From the NCBI GenBank assembly GCA_902537325.1, contig CACBAT010000008.1, positions 1 to 64,000 on the forward strand: 64,000 nucleotides of DNA, written 5' to 3'. The notes beneath the pieces are model-generated. The model did no database searches, had not been told where the DNA came from, and worked only from the letters and a program-made list of their open reading frames with translations. The translations under genes were made by a program, and so were the position numbers. How positions within the stretch are numbered: position 1 is the stretch's first letter; each line of letters starts with the position of its first letter. The stretch is from an uncultured Alphaproteobacteria bacterium (GTDB taxonomy: Bacteria > Pseudomonadota > Alphaproteobacteria > HIMB59 > GCA-002718135). Below, one piece after another: positions 9,839 to 19,465 of the stretch.

Positions 9839-10728
9839 AACATTTTATTGATATAAATAATTTTAAAAAAAAAGAAATTGATGAAATAATTTCACTTGCT
9901 AAAAAAATTAAAAAAAATCCAAAAAAATATTCTTCATCTTGTAAAGATAAAACTCTGGGTCTAATTTTTGAAAAGCAATCATTAAGAACTAGACTAAGCT
10001 TTAATGTAGGAATGCAAAAATTAGGAGGTTCTGTTTTAGAACTACAAAGTAAGGATATTGGCTTTGATAATAAAAGAGAAAAAGCCGAAGATGTTCTCAA
10101 TGTATTAAGTCAATATATTGATTGTGTAATGATAAGAAATAATAATCACAAACGAATAGTAAATTTAAGTGAAGAAAATATACTTCCAATTATAAATGGC
10201 TTAACTGAATATAGTCACCCATGTCAAATACTTGGTGACTTTTTAACCCTGCAAGAGAATTTTAAAAACTATGAGAATTTAAGTATTGCTTGGATAGGTG
10301 ATTATAATAATGTTTTACGTTCACTTATTCATTTACAAAATATTTATAATTTTAAACTTAATGTTGTTGTACCAAATCAAATTTTTAAGCACTATAAAAA
10401 TGAATTTCTAAAATTAAAGAATAATAATTTAAAATACTTTGCAGATCCTATTGAAGGTGTAAAAAAATCAAATTGTATAATGACTGATGTTTGGGTTTCC
10501 ATGGGTGAAAAAAATAATAAAATAAAATATTTTAAAAATTTTACTGTTAATAAAAAAATTATGAGTAATGCTTCAAATAATGCAATTTTCATGCATTGTT
10601 TACCAGCAAAAAGAGGAAAAGAGGTAACATCAGATGTTCTTGATGGGAAAAATTCTGTTGTATTAAAGCAAGCTAAAAATAGAATGTATATTCAACAAGC
10701 GATATTAATCTATGTACTTAAAAAATAG
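9835..10728 (+). CDS. argF: Ornithine carbamoyltransferase
   Basis: A 297-residue transcarbamoylase making citrulline from ornithine and carbamoyl phosphate. The carbamoyl-phosphate loop, usually STRTR, reads SLRTR at residues 49-53. SHPCQ lies near 127-131 and MHCLPAKRG near 264-272, which are the ornithine/carbamoyl-phosphate ligands. The Leu in place of the first Thr is a mild departure at a binding loop. It is coupled to argD by ATGA and overlaps the next gene by 17 bases. Confidence 0.95.
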   Translation: MKHFIDINNFKKKEIDEIISLAKKIKKNPKKYSSSCKDKTLGLIFEKQSLRTRLSFNVGMQKLGGSVLELQSKDIGFDNKREKAEDVLNVLSQYIDCVMIRNNNHKRIVNLSEENILPIINGLTEYSHPCQILGDFLTLQENFKNYENLSIAWIGDYNNVLRSLIHLQNIYNFKLNVVVPNQIFKHYKNEFLKLKNNNLKYFADPIEGVKKSNCIMTDVWVSMGEKNNKIKYFKNFTVNKKIMSNASNNAIFMHCLPAKRGKEVTSDVLDGKNSVVLKQAKNRMYIQQAILIYVLKK

Positions 10729-11284
10729 TTTTATTTTAATTTTTTTTGTTATTCTATCTTGTCAACCAATTGAAATATTAAAACCAATCGAAATTGATAC
10801 ATCTACATTTGAAAAAATGTCAATAAATGCTGCAAAAATTGAAGTTAATAAGAAATATAATTCATTATTTTCCAAATCCAATATTGAAGATAAAATTCAA
10901 AAATCTCCAATCAATTTAATGTCCGAATGGAACAGTCAAAACATTCTTAAAATTGGAAATGAAAACAAGTTAGTAATAAATATTTTAGATGCTTCTATTA
11001 AAAAAACTGAAATAATGAATGTTGGTGCAAAAAAATATGAGGAAAAAACTATATTTAATTACGAGTTATTTTATTTAGTTGAATATGAACTCTATGATAG
11101 TAGTGGTTTTTTAATAGCTAATACAACAGTAGAGACTTCAAGATCAACAACTTCTCAAAAATATATTTCCTTAAATGAAACCGAAATAATTATTAATGAT
11201 TTATTAATTTTAGCAATGAAAGATTATATAAAAGAAGCGAAAAACCAATTATCAATTTATATGGGAGATTATTTAAGTCTTTAA
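10712..11284 (+). CDS. Hypothetical lipoprotein
   Basis: 190 residues. A hydrophobic signal sequence ends in the lipobox-like VILSC with Cys17, so it is probably a lipid-anchored envelope protein. The mature part mixes helix and beta strands; no family is recognised. Start ATG 10712 lies inside the end of argF (17-base overlap), so it is read from the argDF transcript. In many alphaproteobacteria hslO follows argF, but this protein lacks the Cys motifs of HslO. Confidence 0.75.
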   Translation: MYLKNSFILIFFVILSCQPIEILKPIEIDTSTFEKMSINAAKIEVNKKYNSLFSKSNIEDKIQKSPINLMSEWNSQNILKIGNENKLVINILDASIKKTEIMNVGAKKYEEKTIFNYELFYLVEYELYDSSGFLIANTTVETSRSTTSQKYISLNETEIIINDLLILAMKDYIKEAKNQLSIYMGDYLSL

Positions 11285-12729
11285 CTTTTCCAAAAATTTA
11301 TAGATAATAAAACCAAAACTGTAAAAATTTCTAATCTTCCAATAATCATAGTAATTGCTAATATCCATTTTGCCCCATTATCTAATAAAAAATAATTTCC
11401 ACTAGGTCCAATAATTTCACCCAAACCGGGACCAACATTTGATATTGCAGAAGCCGCGGCTGAAAATGCAGTTAGAAAATCTAAATTGAATAAACTCAAA
11501 CTTACAGCTGATAAAATAAATAAAAATATATACATAAAGAAAAAACCCATGATTGAGTTATAAGTATTTTCATTAACTGTTTTGCCATTAAATCGCATAA
11601 CCATAACTGCATGAGGTTGAGTTAATTTTCTAATTTGTGTAATTGCTCCTCTAAATAAAATTTGCAATCTAAATATTTTTATTCCACCAGTGGTAGATCC
11701 TGCACATCCACCAACAAACATAATAATCATCATTATTACAATGCCAAAACTCCCCCAATTAGAAAAGTTACTACTTGTATAACCAGTACCTGTTAAAATT
11801 GATGTAATATTGAACAAAGCAATCCTAAAGGCAGATTTTGTATCTATAGATTGATTAGTAGTTAGCCAAATTGTTGTTAACAAAATAATTATAAACAAAA
11901 TTAGAAAGAATAATTTTATTTGATCGTCTTTAAAAATTAACTTTTTTTGATTGTGTAGAAATTGCAAATATAAGACAAATGGCAAACTGCCAACCAACAT
12001 AAAAATAACACTTATAATCTCAATTTGAAAAGAATTAAAATATAAAAAAGATTCATTGTAATTTGAAAATCCACCAGTTGAAATTGTAGTCATTGCATGA
12101 ATAATTGAATCAAAACCCTTCATTCCATTTAAAAAATACAAATAGGAACAAATAATTGATAAAAATACATAAAGTAGAAATAATTCAATTACAAAACGAT
12201 TAACTTTAGGAATTGTTTTTTCATAAGGATCATCATGTTCCATGTGTAGCAGCTGCATTCCACCAATTTGTAAAGTTGGCAATACAGCCATTGCAAGAAC
12301 GATTATTCCTATTCCTCCAAACCATTGAAGAAGAGATCTCCAAATTAATATACCCTCTGATAAGTTTTCTAAATTGTTAATAACAGTTGCTCCAGTTGTA
12401 GTAATCCCACTTACAGACTCAAAAAAAGCATCTGTATATGAAAGTGAAGATGATGAATACACAAATGGAATTGCACCAAAAAGAGATATTACTAACCAAG
12501 ATGAAATTGTTAATAAAAATGCCTGCCTAATTCCAAGCTTAATATTTTTTTTTCTAAAAGAAAAATATAAAATTATACCTATAAAAAATGTGATTAGACT
12601 GGAATAAAAAAACTGTAACCATTCATAATTACCATAATAAAGATCAAAAAACATTGGTATTAGCATTGCCAATGCTTCAATACATATTAGTAAACCGATT
12701 ATGTTTAATATCGACCTAAAGTCTCTCAT
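11281..12729 (-). CDS. trkH: TrkH family potassium uptake protein
   Basis: A 482-residue membrane subunit of a Trk/Ktr potassium uptake system. Several hydrophobic helices alternate with short filter-like loops: SGITTTGATV near residue 105, TTISTGGFSN near 215, GTGYTSSNFSNWG near 314 and ISNVGPGLG near 435. These are the four P-loops with the expected glycines. GGCAGSTTGGIKIFR near 340-354 is a strong TrkH signature. The cytoplasmic partner TrkA is not in this window. It lies between apaG and a converging lipoprotein (4-base overlap) and is probably co-transcribed with apaG (13 bases). Confidence 0.93.
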   Translation of the reverse strand: MRDFRSILNIIGLLICIEALAMLIPMFFDLYYGNYEWLQFFYSSLITFFIGIILYFSFRKKNIKLGIRQAFLLTISSWLVISLFGAIPFVYSSSSLSYTDAFFESVSGITTTGATVINNLENLSEGILIWRSLLQWFGGIGIIVLAMAVLPTLQIGGMQLLHMEHDDPYEKTIPKVNRFVIELFLLYVFLSIICSYLYFLNGMKGFDSIIHAMTTISTGGFSNYNESFLYFNSFQIEIISVIFMLVGSLPFVLYLQFLHNQKKLIFKDDQIKLFFLILFIIILLTTIWLTTNQSIDTKSAFRIALFNITSILTGTGYTSSNFSNWGSFGIVIMMIIMFVGGCAGSTTGGIKIFRLQILFRGAITQIRKLTQPHAVMVMRFNGKTVNENTYNSIMGFFFMYIFLFILSAVSLSLFNLDFLTAFSAAASAISNVGPGLGEIIGPSGNYFLLDNGAKWILAITMIIGRLEIFTVLVLLSINFWKS

Positions 12730-12742
12730 TCTTTCTAATTAA

Positions 12743-13135
12743 TTAATTTAATTCGTTATTTTCAAATGGCGTATCTAATGAAAACTGAGGAATATGAACA
12801 TCAAAAGTATTCCCATTATCATTTTGCATCTCATAAGTTCCTTCCATAAAACCAGATGAAGTAGTTAAAGGGGTTCCACTTGTGTATTCAAATTTTTCAC
12901 CAGGATTAAGTACAGGCTGTTCTCCAACAACACCTTTTCCTCGTACTTCTTGTAATGTGCCATTAGCATCGATAATTTTCCAGTGTCTGTTTACAAGTTG
13001 CACTTTTTCTTTGCCTTGATTATCAATTGTTACCTTATATGCCCATACATAATGTTGATCTTCTGGTTCAGATTGATCTTCTAGATAATATGGTTTTACT
13101 GTAATGTTTATTTTTTTTGTTGTTTTAGAATACAT
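12743..13135 (-). CDS. apaG: ApaG family protein
   Basis: A 130-residue beta-sandwich protein. The family signature is clear: YVWAYKVTIDNQG, VQLVNRHWKI, GKGVVGEQPVLNPGE and SGTPLTTSSGFMEGTY. ApaG has been tied to magnesium/cobalt tolerance, but its reaction is not settled. It is cytoplasmic, with no signal or membrane segment. It lies on the minus strand between the OmpA-like lipoprotein and trkH, in the argF neighbourhood where apaG is often found in alphaproteobacteria. Confidence 0.93.
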   Translation of the reverse strand: MYSKTTKKINITVKPYYLEDQSEPEDQHYVWAYKVTIDNQGKEKVQLVNRHWKIIDANGTLQEVRGKGVVGEQPVLNPGEKFEYTSGTPLTTSSGFMEGTYEMQNDNGNTFDVHIPQFSLDTPFENNELN

Positions 13136-13175
13136 TGAAAAAAGCTCAATATACCAAAATTATTATAAACAAAAG

Positions 13176-14081
13176 TTAATTTGTTTTTTTTATTTCTACT
13201 CTTCTATTTGCAGGTTGTTTAGTGTCATCCGGAGTATTTACAGCTAAAGATTCTTCACCTTTGCCTAAAATTTTAATACTATTTTGATTAATTCCATAAT
13301 TAATTAAAATTTCTTTTACAACTTCAGCTCTTTTAATTGATAATGATAAATTATATTTATTTGTTCCTTTAGTATCAGTATGTCCAACGACTAGATACTC
13401 ATTAATAACACTTCCATAATTATTTAAAAATTTTTTTATTTTATCTTTACTTACTTCAGATAAATTGAATTTATCAAAATCAAAATATATTATTTGCATT
13501 AATTCTTTATTTTTATTTTTAGTAACAATTGTTACTTCATCTTTCGTTTCATTTTCTAAATTATTATTTTTATTTGTATTTTCGTGTTCATTTTCTTGAG
13601 TAGATATTTTTTCATAAATATTATGCATAGCGTTCAAGAAATCATTCTTGCAACTATTAATATCCCATGTTTGCCAATTTTCTTCTTGTTGCTCTGACCA
13701 GCAGTCTAATGATGAGATTGCTTTTGCTAAATTAAAAGGATCAATTTTTTTAGCATCTTTATAAATTGTCATCAGGTTATCATATGCAATTTTTATTTCG
13801 TTAATATTTTCCTCTGGCAACTTCCAATATGAAATTTCTTCAGGATAAATTTCATCAGTTTCTAAACTTTTGAGAGCTTTTTCAGAATATAATTTTGCTG
13901 AATTCCAATCATGCATCTCTTCTGCTTCAAAAGTAGCTCTTTTTTTGTATTCAGACAATAAGTGTTCTTGAAAGTTTCTTGGTTTATTAGTTTCCATAGT
14001 AGAAAGTTCTTTATAGCTAGCAGAGCAACCCGTTAAAAAAATTAGAATAGAGATAATTGATAATAAATATTTAAATTTCAT
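13176..14081 (-). CDS. OmpA-domain lipoprotein
   Basis: 301 residues. The signal peptide ends in the lipobox LTGC with Cys19, so the protein is probably anchored in the outer membrane. Residues 40-150 are helical with several Trp and look repeat-like. An Asn/Glu/Lys-rich linker follows near 160-195, then a C-terminal OmpA/MotB peptidoglycan-binding domain with FDFDKFNLS, VGHTDTKGTNKYNLSLS and the end signature NRRVEI. It probably ties the outer membrane to the wall, like Pal; the true pal is at 51044. Confidence 0.88.
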   Translation of the reverse strand: MKFKYLLSIISILIFLTGCSASYKELSTMETNKPRNFQEHLLSEYKKRATFEAEEMHDWNSAKLYSEKALKSLETDEIYPEEISYWKLPEENINEIKIAYDNLMTIYKDAKKIDPFNLAKAISSLDCWSEQQEENWQTWDINSCKNDFLNAMHNIYEKISTQENEHENTNKNNNLENETKDEVTIVTKNKNKELMQIIYFDFDKFNLSEVSKDKIKKFLNNYGSVINEYLVVGHTDTKGTNKYNLSLSIKRAEVVKEILINYGINQNSIKILGKGEESLAVNTPDDTKQPANRRVEIKKTN

Positions 14082-14094
14082 AGATTTCCATTAT

Positions 14095-14130
14095 CAAATT
14101 TTGCTGTCAAAACTAAGACAAAATTTTGAC
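14095..14130. promoter_or_regulatory. Clustered palindromes upstream of the methyltransferase gene
   Basis: CAAATTTTG (14095-14103) and the perfect palindrome CAAAATTTTG (14119-14128) lie 24 bases apart. GTCAAAA (14106-14112) also pairs with TTTTGAC (14124-14130). No T-run follows, so this is not a terminator. The spacing, close to two helical turns, suggests an operator for the gene starting at 14230 or for the divergent OmpA-like gene. No known regulator motif is recognised. Confidence 0.35.
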
Positions 14131-14220
14131 CGAATTAAGGTCCACCATTTTCTTTGTATCACACACATTTTATTATTGCGGAGTATTTAAAGATTAAATA
14201 CAGAATTATCATATTTATAT

Positions 14221-14226
14221 AAGGAG
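14221..14226 (+). promoter_or_regulatory. Ribosome binding site AAGGAG of the 14230 gene
   Basis: A strong AAGGAG in a window where most genes have weak sites. It stands 3 bases from ATG 14230 and 6 bases from a second in-frame ATG at 14233. The spacing favours 14233 as the used start, which would shorten the protein by one residue. A strong site suits a highly expressed gene. Confidence 0.7.
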
Positions 14227-14229
14227 TTT

Positions 14230-15564
14230 ATGATGATTAAACATTCTACGTCAGTGGATCAATCGGACAGAAAGGTTCCCTACAATTTAAGACAAAGTGG
14301 TCCTACACCAGTTCAAATGCTTATTTCAACCAGAGTGAGAAAATCACCTTATTGGCATTTGTCAATGGAGGCGGGATGTTGGAGAGCAACAGTTTATAAT
14401 AGGATTTACCATCCAAGAGGCTACGTAAAACCAGAAGATGGTGGAGCAATGGTTGAGTATGAGGCAATAAAAAATCATGTTACTATGTGGAATGTTGCAG
14501 TTGAAAGACAAATTCAAGTTAAAGGCCCTGATGCTGAGGCTTTTGTTGATTACGTTATAACAAGAGATGCAACAAAAATATCTCCAATGAGAGGAAGATA
14601 TGTAATTCTTTGTAATCAGTATGGCGGTGTTTTAAATGATCCTATTCTTCTAAGAATTTCTAAGGATGAATTTTGGTTTTCTTTATCTGACTCAGATATC
14701 GGTTTGTATTTGCAAGGTGTAAATCATGATAATAGATTTAATGTCCATATTGATGAAATTGATGTAAGCCCAGTTCAAATTCAAGGTCCAAAAGCTCACG
14801 CTTTGATGAATGATTTAATAGGCGATCAAGTTAAAGTTGATGAAATGCCATTTTATGGACTTGCTGCTGCTAAAGTTGGTGGAAGGGATTGTATAATTTC
14901 ACAAACAGGTTTTTCGGGAGAAGCAGGATTTGAAATATACTTATATGACTCAACGAAATATGCTGATGATATGTGGAATGCTGTTTTAGGAGCAGGAAAA
15001 AAACATAATCTTATGGTTATAGCACCGGCTCATCATCGTAGAATTCAAGCGGGCATTCTATCTTGGGGTCAAGATATGGATAATCAACACAATCCTTTTC
15101 AATGTAATCTAGGTTATCAAGTATCTTTATCTGGTAAGGGAGAGTGGAATAAAACTTCTGACTATGTTGGTAAGGCTGTCCTTGAAAAGATGAAGGCTGA
15201 ATTAAAAGAAGGAAAAAAACCATATAAGCTTCAGTTAGTTGGATTAAGCTTAGGAGGAAAACCTATCGAAGAATATGCTCCTGATTTTTGGCTTGTTTCT
15301 GAAGATGGAAATGAACCCTGTGGATTCATAACGTCTCCTTGGTATCATCCTGAGCAAGGAAGGAACATTGCTATGGGCTATATACCATTTGATGGAACTC
15401 TAAATAAAAATGGTTTTCCTATTGGAAATTATGGTCGCAAATTAAAAGTTCATCTACCTGATCAATATGCAGATACACCTGGTGTACCAGTAGATGCAGA
15501 AGTTGTGCCAATTCCTTTTACTGAATCACACAACGCTAATACCAGAGAAGTAGTAGATAAATAA
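14230..15564 (+). CDS. DmdA/GcvT-like THF-dependent methyltransferase, substrate unknown
   Basis: 444 residues of the GcvT/DmdA superfamily, which moves a methyl or aminomethyl group to tetrahydrofolate. STRVRKSPYWHLSMEAGC near residues 32-49, VAVERQIQVKGPDA near 92-105, SLSDSDIGLY near 151-160, SPVQIQGPKAHAL near 178-190 and SQTGFSGEAGFEIYL near 223-237 are superfamily landmarks. A C-terminal barrel follows (GFITSPWYHP). It resembles DMSP demethylase DmdA and O-demethylase-like relatives more than true glycine-cleavage GcvT, but I cannot assign a substrate. It has its own strong ribosome site and terminator, so it is a single-gene unit upstream of the dimethylglycine genes. Confidence 0.8.
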   Translation: MMIKHSTSVDQSDRKVPYNLRQSGPTPVQMLISTRVRKSPYWHLSMEAGCWRATVYNRIYHPRGYVKPEDGGAMVEYEAIKNHVTMWNVAVERQIQVKGPDAEAFVDYVITRDATKISPMRGRYVILCNQYGGVLNDPILLRISKDEFWFSLSDSDIGLYLQGVNHDNRFNVHIDEIDVSPVQIQGPKAHALMNDLIGDQVKVDEMPFYGLAAAKVGGRDCIISQTGFSGEAGFEIYLYDSTKYADDMWNAVLGAGKKHNLMVIAPAHHRRIQAGILSWGQDMDNQHNPFQCNLGYQVSLSGKGEWNKTSDYVGKAVLEKMKAELKEGKKPYKLQLVGLSLGGKPIEEYAPDFWLVSEDGNEPCGFITSPWYHPEQGRNIAMGYIPFDGTLNKNGFPIGNYGRKLKVHLPDQYADTPGVPVDAEVVPIPFTESHNANTREVVDK

Positions 15565-15572
15565 AATATTTT

Positions 15573-15612
15573 AAGAAGCTCTATTTAATGAAATAGAGCT
15601 TCTTTATTTTAA
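15573..15612. terminator. Bidirectional terminator
   Basis: A perfect 14-base stem, AAGAAGCTCTATTT (15573-15586) with AAATAGAGCTTCTT (15591-15604), and a 4-base loop. On the plus strand it is followed by TATTTT. On the minus strand the flank reads AAAATATTTTA. It lies between the converging methyltransferase and DsbA-like genes and ends both; the last base is also the end of the DsbA-like gene. Confidence 0.9.
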
Positions 15613-16224
15613 TAAAGCTTTTATTCTATCAATAGAGATATAACCAACAACAAGTTCTTCATTAACAAAAAAAGTAGGAGTACCTCTAGCACCTGATCCA
15701 TTAGCTAAAAAAGAACTTAGTCTTACGATATTATTAACACTTTCTTTTGTCATATCGATATTTAATTTAGCATCATTTAACTCAAGATTTTCAATTATTT
15801 GTTTTAGTTTTGCATTATTTAAATTTCCTTCAACTTCAAACAATGCATTATGAAAATCGATACCTTTGTTCTGCATGTTTGCAGCTATAACCATATTTGC
15901 TAGTAATTTAGAAGACTCACTTAAAATTGGATGTTGTAAGAATACTATTCGTGTATCTTTTCTTTCACTTGCTATCTGAAGTAATTCAGGATGAACTTTT
16001 TTACAATATCCGCAAAAATAATCCATAAATTCAATAATGGTATTGTTTGCATTTTCATCACCAATTTGAACAATTCCCTCTTCAGGAATAACATCTAAAA
16101 TTTTTAAATGAAAAGGCTTAGACTCATCAAAAAACAATTCTTTAAGAGTCATTTCAGCCTTTATAGGAAGACAAATAAACGCACTCATTATAACCACCAA
16201 AATTATTTTTTTAAAGTATCTCAT
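15604..16224 (-). CDS. DsbA-family thiol:disulfide oxidoreductase, periplasmic
   Basis: 206 residues. A signal peptide covers residues 1-23, then a DsbA/Com1-like thioredoxin fold with active site CGYC at 71-74 (MDYFCGYCKKVHPEL), an inserted helical domain, and a cis-Pro loop ARGTPTFFVNEE near residue 178. It would oxidise or isomerise disulfides in exported proteins. No DsbB is visible in the window. It is divergent from the dimethylglycine dehydrogenase gene (54 bases between starts) and has no obvious functional tie to it. Confidence 0.88.
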   Translation of the reverse strand: MRYFKKIILVVIMSAFICLPIKAEMTLKELFFDESKPFHLKILDVIPEEGIVQIGDENANNTIIEFMDYFCGYCKKVHPELLQIASERKDTRIVFLQHPILSESSKLLANMVIAANMQNKGIDFHNALFEVEGNLNNAKLKQIIENLELNDAKLNIDMTKESVNNIVRLSSFLANGSGARGTPTFFVNEELVVGYISIDRIKALLK

Positions 16225-16278
16225 GATTGACCCACCTTATTTAATATGATTAATGAAGTACAGTATTAAATAGTAATA

Positions 16279-18714
16279 ATGAAATCAAAGTCAAAAGTAG
16301 TTGTCATCGGTGGAGGTGCTGTAGGCGTTAGCACTCTCTATCATTTAGCCAAAAAAGGTTGGTCAGATGTAGTCCTGGTTGAAAGAAAAGAATTAACCTC
16401 AGGATCAACATGGCATGCAGCAGGTTTACTTCCATTATTCAATATGAGTTATTCAGTAGGTCAATTGCATAAATACGCAGTCAAACTTTACAAAACTCTT
16501 GAAGAAGAAACAGGACAAAAAGTTGGTTTTAGTGTGGTTTCAAATATCCGTTTAGCAACTACTCAAGATAGAATGGATGAGTATTATCAATATTCAGGAG
16601 TTGCAAAAACAATAGGTGTAGATGTTAAATTTTTAACACCTGAACAAGTAAAAGAAATTTGGCCTCTTTGTAATACAGATGGATTGATAGGTGCAATTCA
16701 ACATCCTGAAGATGGATACATTCAACCAGCCGATCTAACTCAAGCTCTAGCAAAAGGAGCAAGAGATAAAGGTGCAGAAATGTATAGAAATACTTCTGTA
16801 ACTGGTATTAAAAAAAATAAAGATGATTTATGGATTGTAGAAACTGATAAAGGTTCTATTGAATGTGAGCATGTAGTGTCATGTAGTGGTAATTTTGCAA
16901 GACAAACTGGAAAGATGGTCGGACTTGATATTCCAGTTATACCTGTTGAACACCAATACATAGTGACTGACGATCATCCTGAAATATTAAAAAGAAAAGA
17001 ACAAGGACTTCCTGAAATGGGAGTCTTACGAGATTCTGATAGTTCTTGGTATATGCGTGAAGAAAGAGGAGGATTGATATTAGGGCCTTATGAAAAAGGA
17101 GCTCCCGTTTGTTATGTAGATGGACCTGACAAAGAATCTGAATTTGAATTATTTCAAGAAGACCTGGAGCGTTTAGAGCCTCACATTGAATCAGCAATGC
17201 ACCGTGTTCCTATTTTTGGAGAAGTTGGAGTTAAGAAAGTTTACAATGGTGCTATTTGTTATACACCAGATGGAAGTCCAATTGTTGGACCGGCATGGGG
17301 ACTTAAAAATTTCTGGTTAAATGAAGGACATAGTTTTGGAATTACTGCAGCTGGTGGAGCAGGATGGCAAATTGCCGAGTGGATAGTAGACGGTGAACCT
17401 ACAATTGATATGTTAGGTGTAGATCCTAGAAGATTTGGTGATTATGCAACAGAGGCATATTTGATTAAAAAAAATGAAGAAGCTTACGCAAATGTCTTTA
17501 CTGTACACTATCCTGATGAAGAAAGAGAAGAGGGACGTCCATTAAGACAAGCTCCTTGTTATGATAGATTAAAAAATCTTGGTGCAGTTTTTGGTCAAAA
17601 GTTTGGTTGGGAGCGTGCTAACTGGTTTGCACCTTCAAAAGAATTACAAAAAGATGATTGGTCATTTAGAAGATCAAAATGGTTTGAACATGTAGGCAAC
17701 GAGTGCTTGAATGTTCAGAATAATGCTGGCCTTTTAGATATGACGGCATTTGCTAAATGTCGGATTTCAGGACCTGGTGCAGAAGAATTTCTAGACTACT
17801 TAGTTGCAAACAAAATCCCTAAAAAAATTGGCAGAGTTAATCTTTGTCATGCACTAAATACTGCTGGAGGAGTTCACTCAGAATTTACAATTGCGAAAGA
17901 AAAAGAAAATTCTTTTTATTTAGTTTCAGCTGGAGCATTTCAACGATTAGATCATGATTGGATTCATAAATGGATGCCCAAAGATGGAACAGTATTTTAT
18001 GAAAATCTAACTAACAGTATGGGTGTTCTTGTGTTAGCAGGACCTAAATCAAGAGATATTCTTTCCAAAATTACAAAGACTGATTTATCTAATGAAAATT
18101 TCCCATGGTTATCCTCAAAAAAAATCAATGTTGGTTTAGCCCCTAGTATTGCTATGCGAATGAATTTTGTTGGAGAACTCGGATGGGAATTACATCATCC
18201 AATTGAATATCAAAACCATATTTTTGATAAATTGATGGAAGCAGGAAAAGATCACGGGCTTAAACCATTTGGTATTAGAGCGATGGAAAGCTTACGTGTT
18301 GAAAAAACCTACAAATTGGTTGGTACCGAAATGTCTATAGAATATGCAGCTTTTGAGTCTGGATTAGAAAGATTTGTACATTTAAATAAAGGGAATTTTA
18401 TTGGAAGAGATTCTCTTGTTAAATGGCAGCAAAATGGTTTTAAAAACAAAATGGTAACTTTAGAGGTTCATGATGTTGAAGATGCAGATCCTTTGGGTAA
18501 TAATCCTATTTATAATAATGGAAAAGTTATAGGTCGTGCGACAGGAGGTAACTATGGTTTTAGAGTGAAAAAATCATTAGCTATTGGTATGGTGGAGCCT
18601 CAATTTGCAGATGTTGGTCAAAAATTAGAAATGGATATATTAGATAAAAAATACAATGTAACAGTTATAGAGGATAGTCCTTATGATCCTAAAAATGAAA
18701 AACTAAAACAATAG
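16279..18714 (+). CDS. Dimethylglycine dehydrogenase (FAD, THF-dependent)
   Basis: 811 residues with the DMGDH/sarcosine dehydrogenase layout. An FAD domain begins with [21 protein letters not shown]. His46 in GSTWHAAGL matches the His that carries covalent FAD in this family. A DAO substrate domain runs to about residue 400, followed by the FAO_M linker, a GcvT-like THF domain (about 420-720) and the C-terminal barrel ([10 protein letters not shown]). It demethylates dimethylglycine to sarcosine, capturing the carbon as methylene-THF. Sarcosine dehydrogenase is the main alternative, but a separate SoxBDAG nearby favours dimethylglycine. It is one base before etfB, so its electron acceptor is very likely the adjacent ETF. 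Confidence 0.85.
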   Translation: MKSKSKVVVIGGGAVGVSTLYHLAKKGWSDVVLVERKELTSGSTWHAAGLLPLFNMSYSVGQLHKYAVKLYKTLEEETGQKVGFSVVSNIRLATTQDRMDEYYQYSGVAKTIGVDVKFLTPEQVKEIWPLCNTDGLIGAIQHPEDGYIQPADLTQALAKGARDKGAEMYRNTSVTGIKKNKDDLWIVETDKGSIECEHVVSCSGNFARQTGKMVGLDIPVIPVEHQYIVTDDHPEILKRKEQGLPEMGVLRDSDSSWYMREERGGLILGPYEKGAPVCYVDGPDKESEFELFQEDLERLEPHIESAMHRVPIFGEVGVKKVYNGAICYTPDGSPIVGPAWGLKNFWLNEGHSFGITAAGGAGWQIAEWIVDGEPTIDMLGVDPRRFGDYATEAYLIKKNEEAYANVFTVHYPDEEREEGRPLRQAPCYDRLKNLGAVFGQKFGWERANWFAPSKELQKDDWSFRRSKWFEHVGNECLNVQNNAGLLDMTAFAKCRISGPGAEEFLDYLVANKIPKKIGRVNLCHALNTAGGVHSEFTIAKEKENSFYLVSAGAFQRLDHDWIHKWMPKDGTVFYENLTNSMGVLVLAGPKSRDILSKITKTDLSNENFPWLSSKKINVGLAPSIAMRMNFVGELGWELHHPIEYQNHIFDKLMEAGKDHGLKPFGIRAMESLRVEKTYKLVGTEMSIEYAAFESGLERFVHLNKGNFIGRDSLVKWQQNGFKNKMVTLEVHDVEDADPLGNNPIYNNGKVIGRATGGNYGFRVKKSLAIGMVEPQFADVGQKLEMDILDKKYNVTVIEDSPYDPKNEKLKQ

Positions 18715-18715
18715 T

Positions 18716-19465
18716 ATGAAGTTACTTGTCACCGTAAAAAGAGTCATAGATTATAATGTTCAAATCAGGGTTAAAGCTGATGGTTCTGGAGTTGAAAAAG
18801 ATAATGTAAAAATGTCCATGAATCCTCCTGATGAAAATGCGGTAGAGGAGGCTTTAAGAATAAAAGAAGCTGGTAAAGCAGATGAGATTATAATTCTTTC
18901 TGTAGGTAATGATAAGGCTCAAGAAACTATTCGAACTGCATTAGCAATGGGAGCTGATAGGGGTATACATGTTAAAACGGACAATGATTTAGAACCTCTA
19001 GCTATTTCTAAAATAATTTCTAAAGTTGCAGAAGAAGAAAAACCATCAATTATTTTAATGGGAAAACAAGCAATTGATGATGATTCTAATCAAACCGGTC
19101 AAATGACATCTGCTTTACTGAATTGGCCTCAGGCCACATTTGCTTCTAAAATTGAAATTGACGGACAAAATGCAATAGTTACTAGAGAGATTGATGAAGG
19201 TTTGGAAAGGATAAAAGTTTCTATACCATTTGTAGCATCATGTGATCTTCGACTTAATGAACCAAGGTATGCATCTTTACCAAATATAATGAAAGCAAAG
19301 AAAAAACCAATTGATACAAAAGAAGCATCTTTACTTGGCATTAATATAGAAGCTAGGATTGAACAGATAAAAGTAGAAGAACCACCTGTTAGACAAAAAG
19401 GAATCATGGTAAGTGATGTTGCAGAATTGATTCAAAAACTTAAACATGAGGCAAAAGTAATATGA
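18716..19465 (+). CDS. etfB: Electron transfer flavoprotein beta subunit
   Basis: A 249-residue beta subunit of ETF, the AMP-binding half of the soluble carrier that takes electrons from flavin dehydrogenases. The N-terminus [16 protein letters not shown], the family segment [16 protein letters not shown] near residue 41, [16 protein letters not shown] near 119-134, and the recognition loop with [12 protein letters not shown] near 184-195 are typical. It sits one base after the dimethylglycine dehydrogenase stop and overlaps etfA by ATGA. Confidence 0.96.
   Translation: MKLLVTVKRVIDYNVQIRVKADGSGVEKDNVKMSMNPPDENAVEEALRIKEAGKADEIIILSVGNDKAQETIRTALAMGADRGIHVKTDNDLEPLAISKIISKVAEEEKPSIILMGKQAIDDDSNQTGQMTSALLNWPQATFASKIEIDGQNAIVTREIDEGLERIKVSIPFVASCDLRLNEPRYASLPNIMKAKKKPIDTKEASLLGINIEARIEQIKVEEPPVRQKGIMVSDVAELIQKLKHEAKVI

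Noticed and set aside
14106-14130. Hairpin as a terminator or riboswitch before the methyltransferase gene
   Set aside because: No T-run follows, and I could not match the leader to glycine, SAM or SAM-V riboswitch cores. Kept only as a possible operator.
16279-18714. Calling this gene sarcosine dehydrogenase
   Set aside because: A full soxBDAG lies in the same region, which makes dimethylglycine the likelier substrate, though sequence alone does not settle it.
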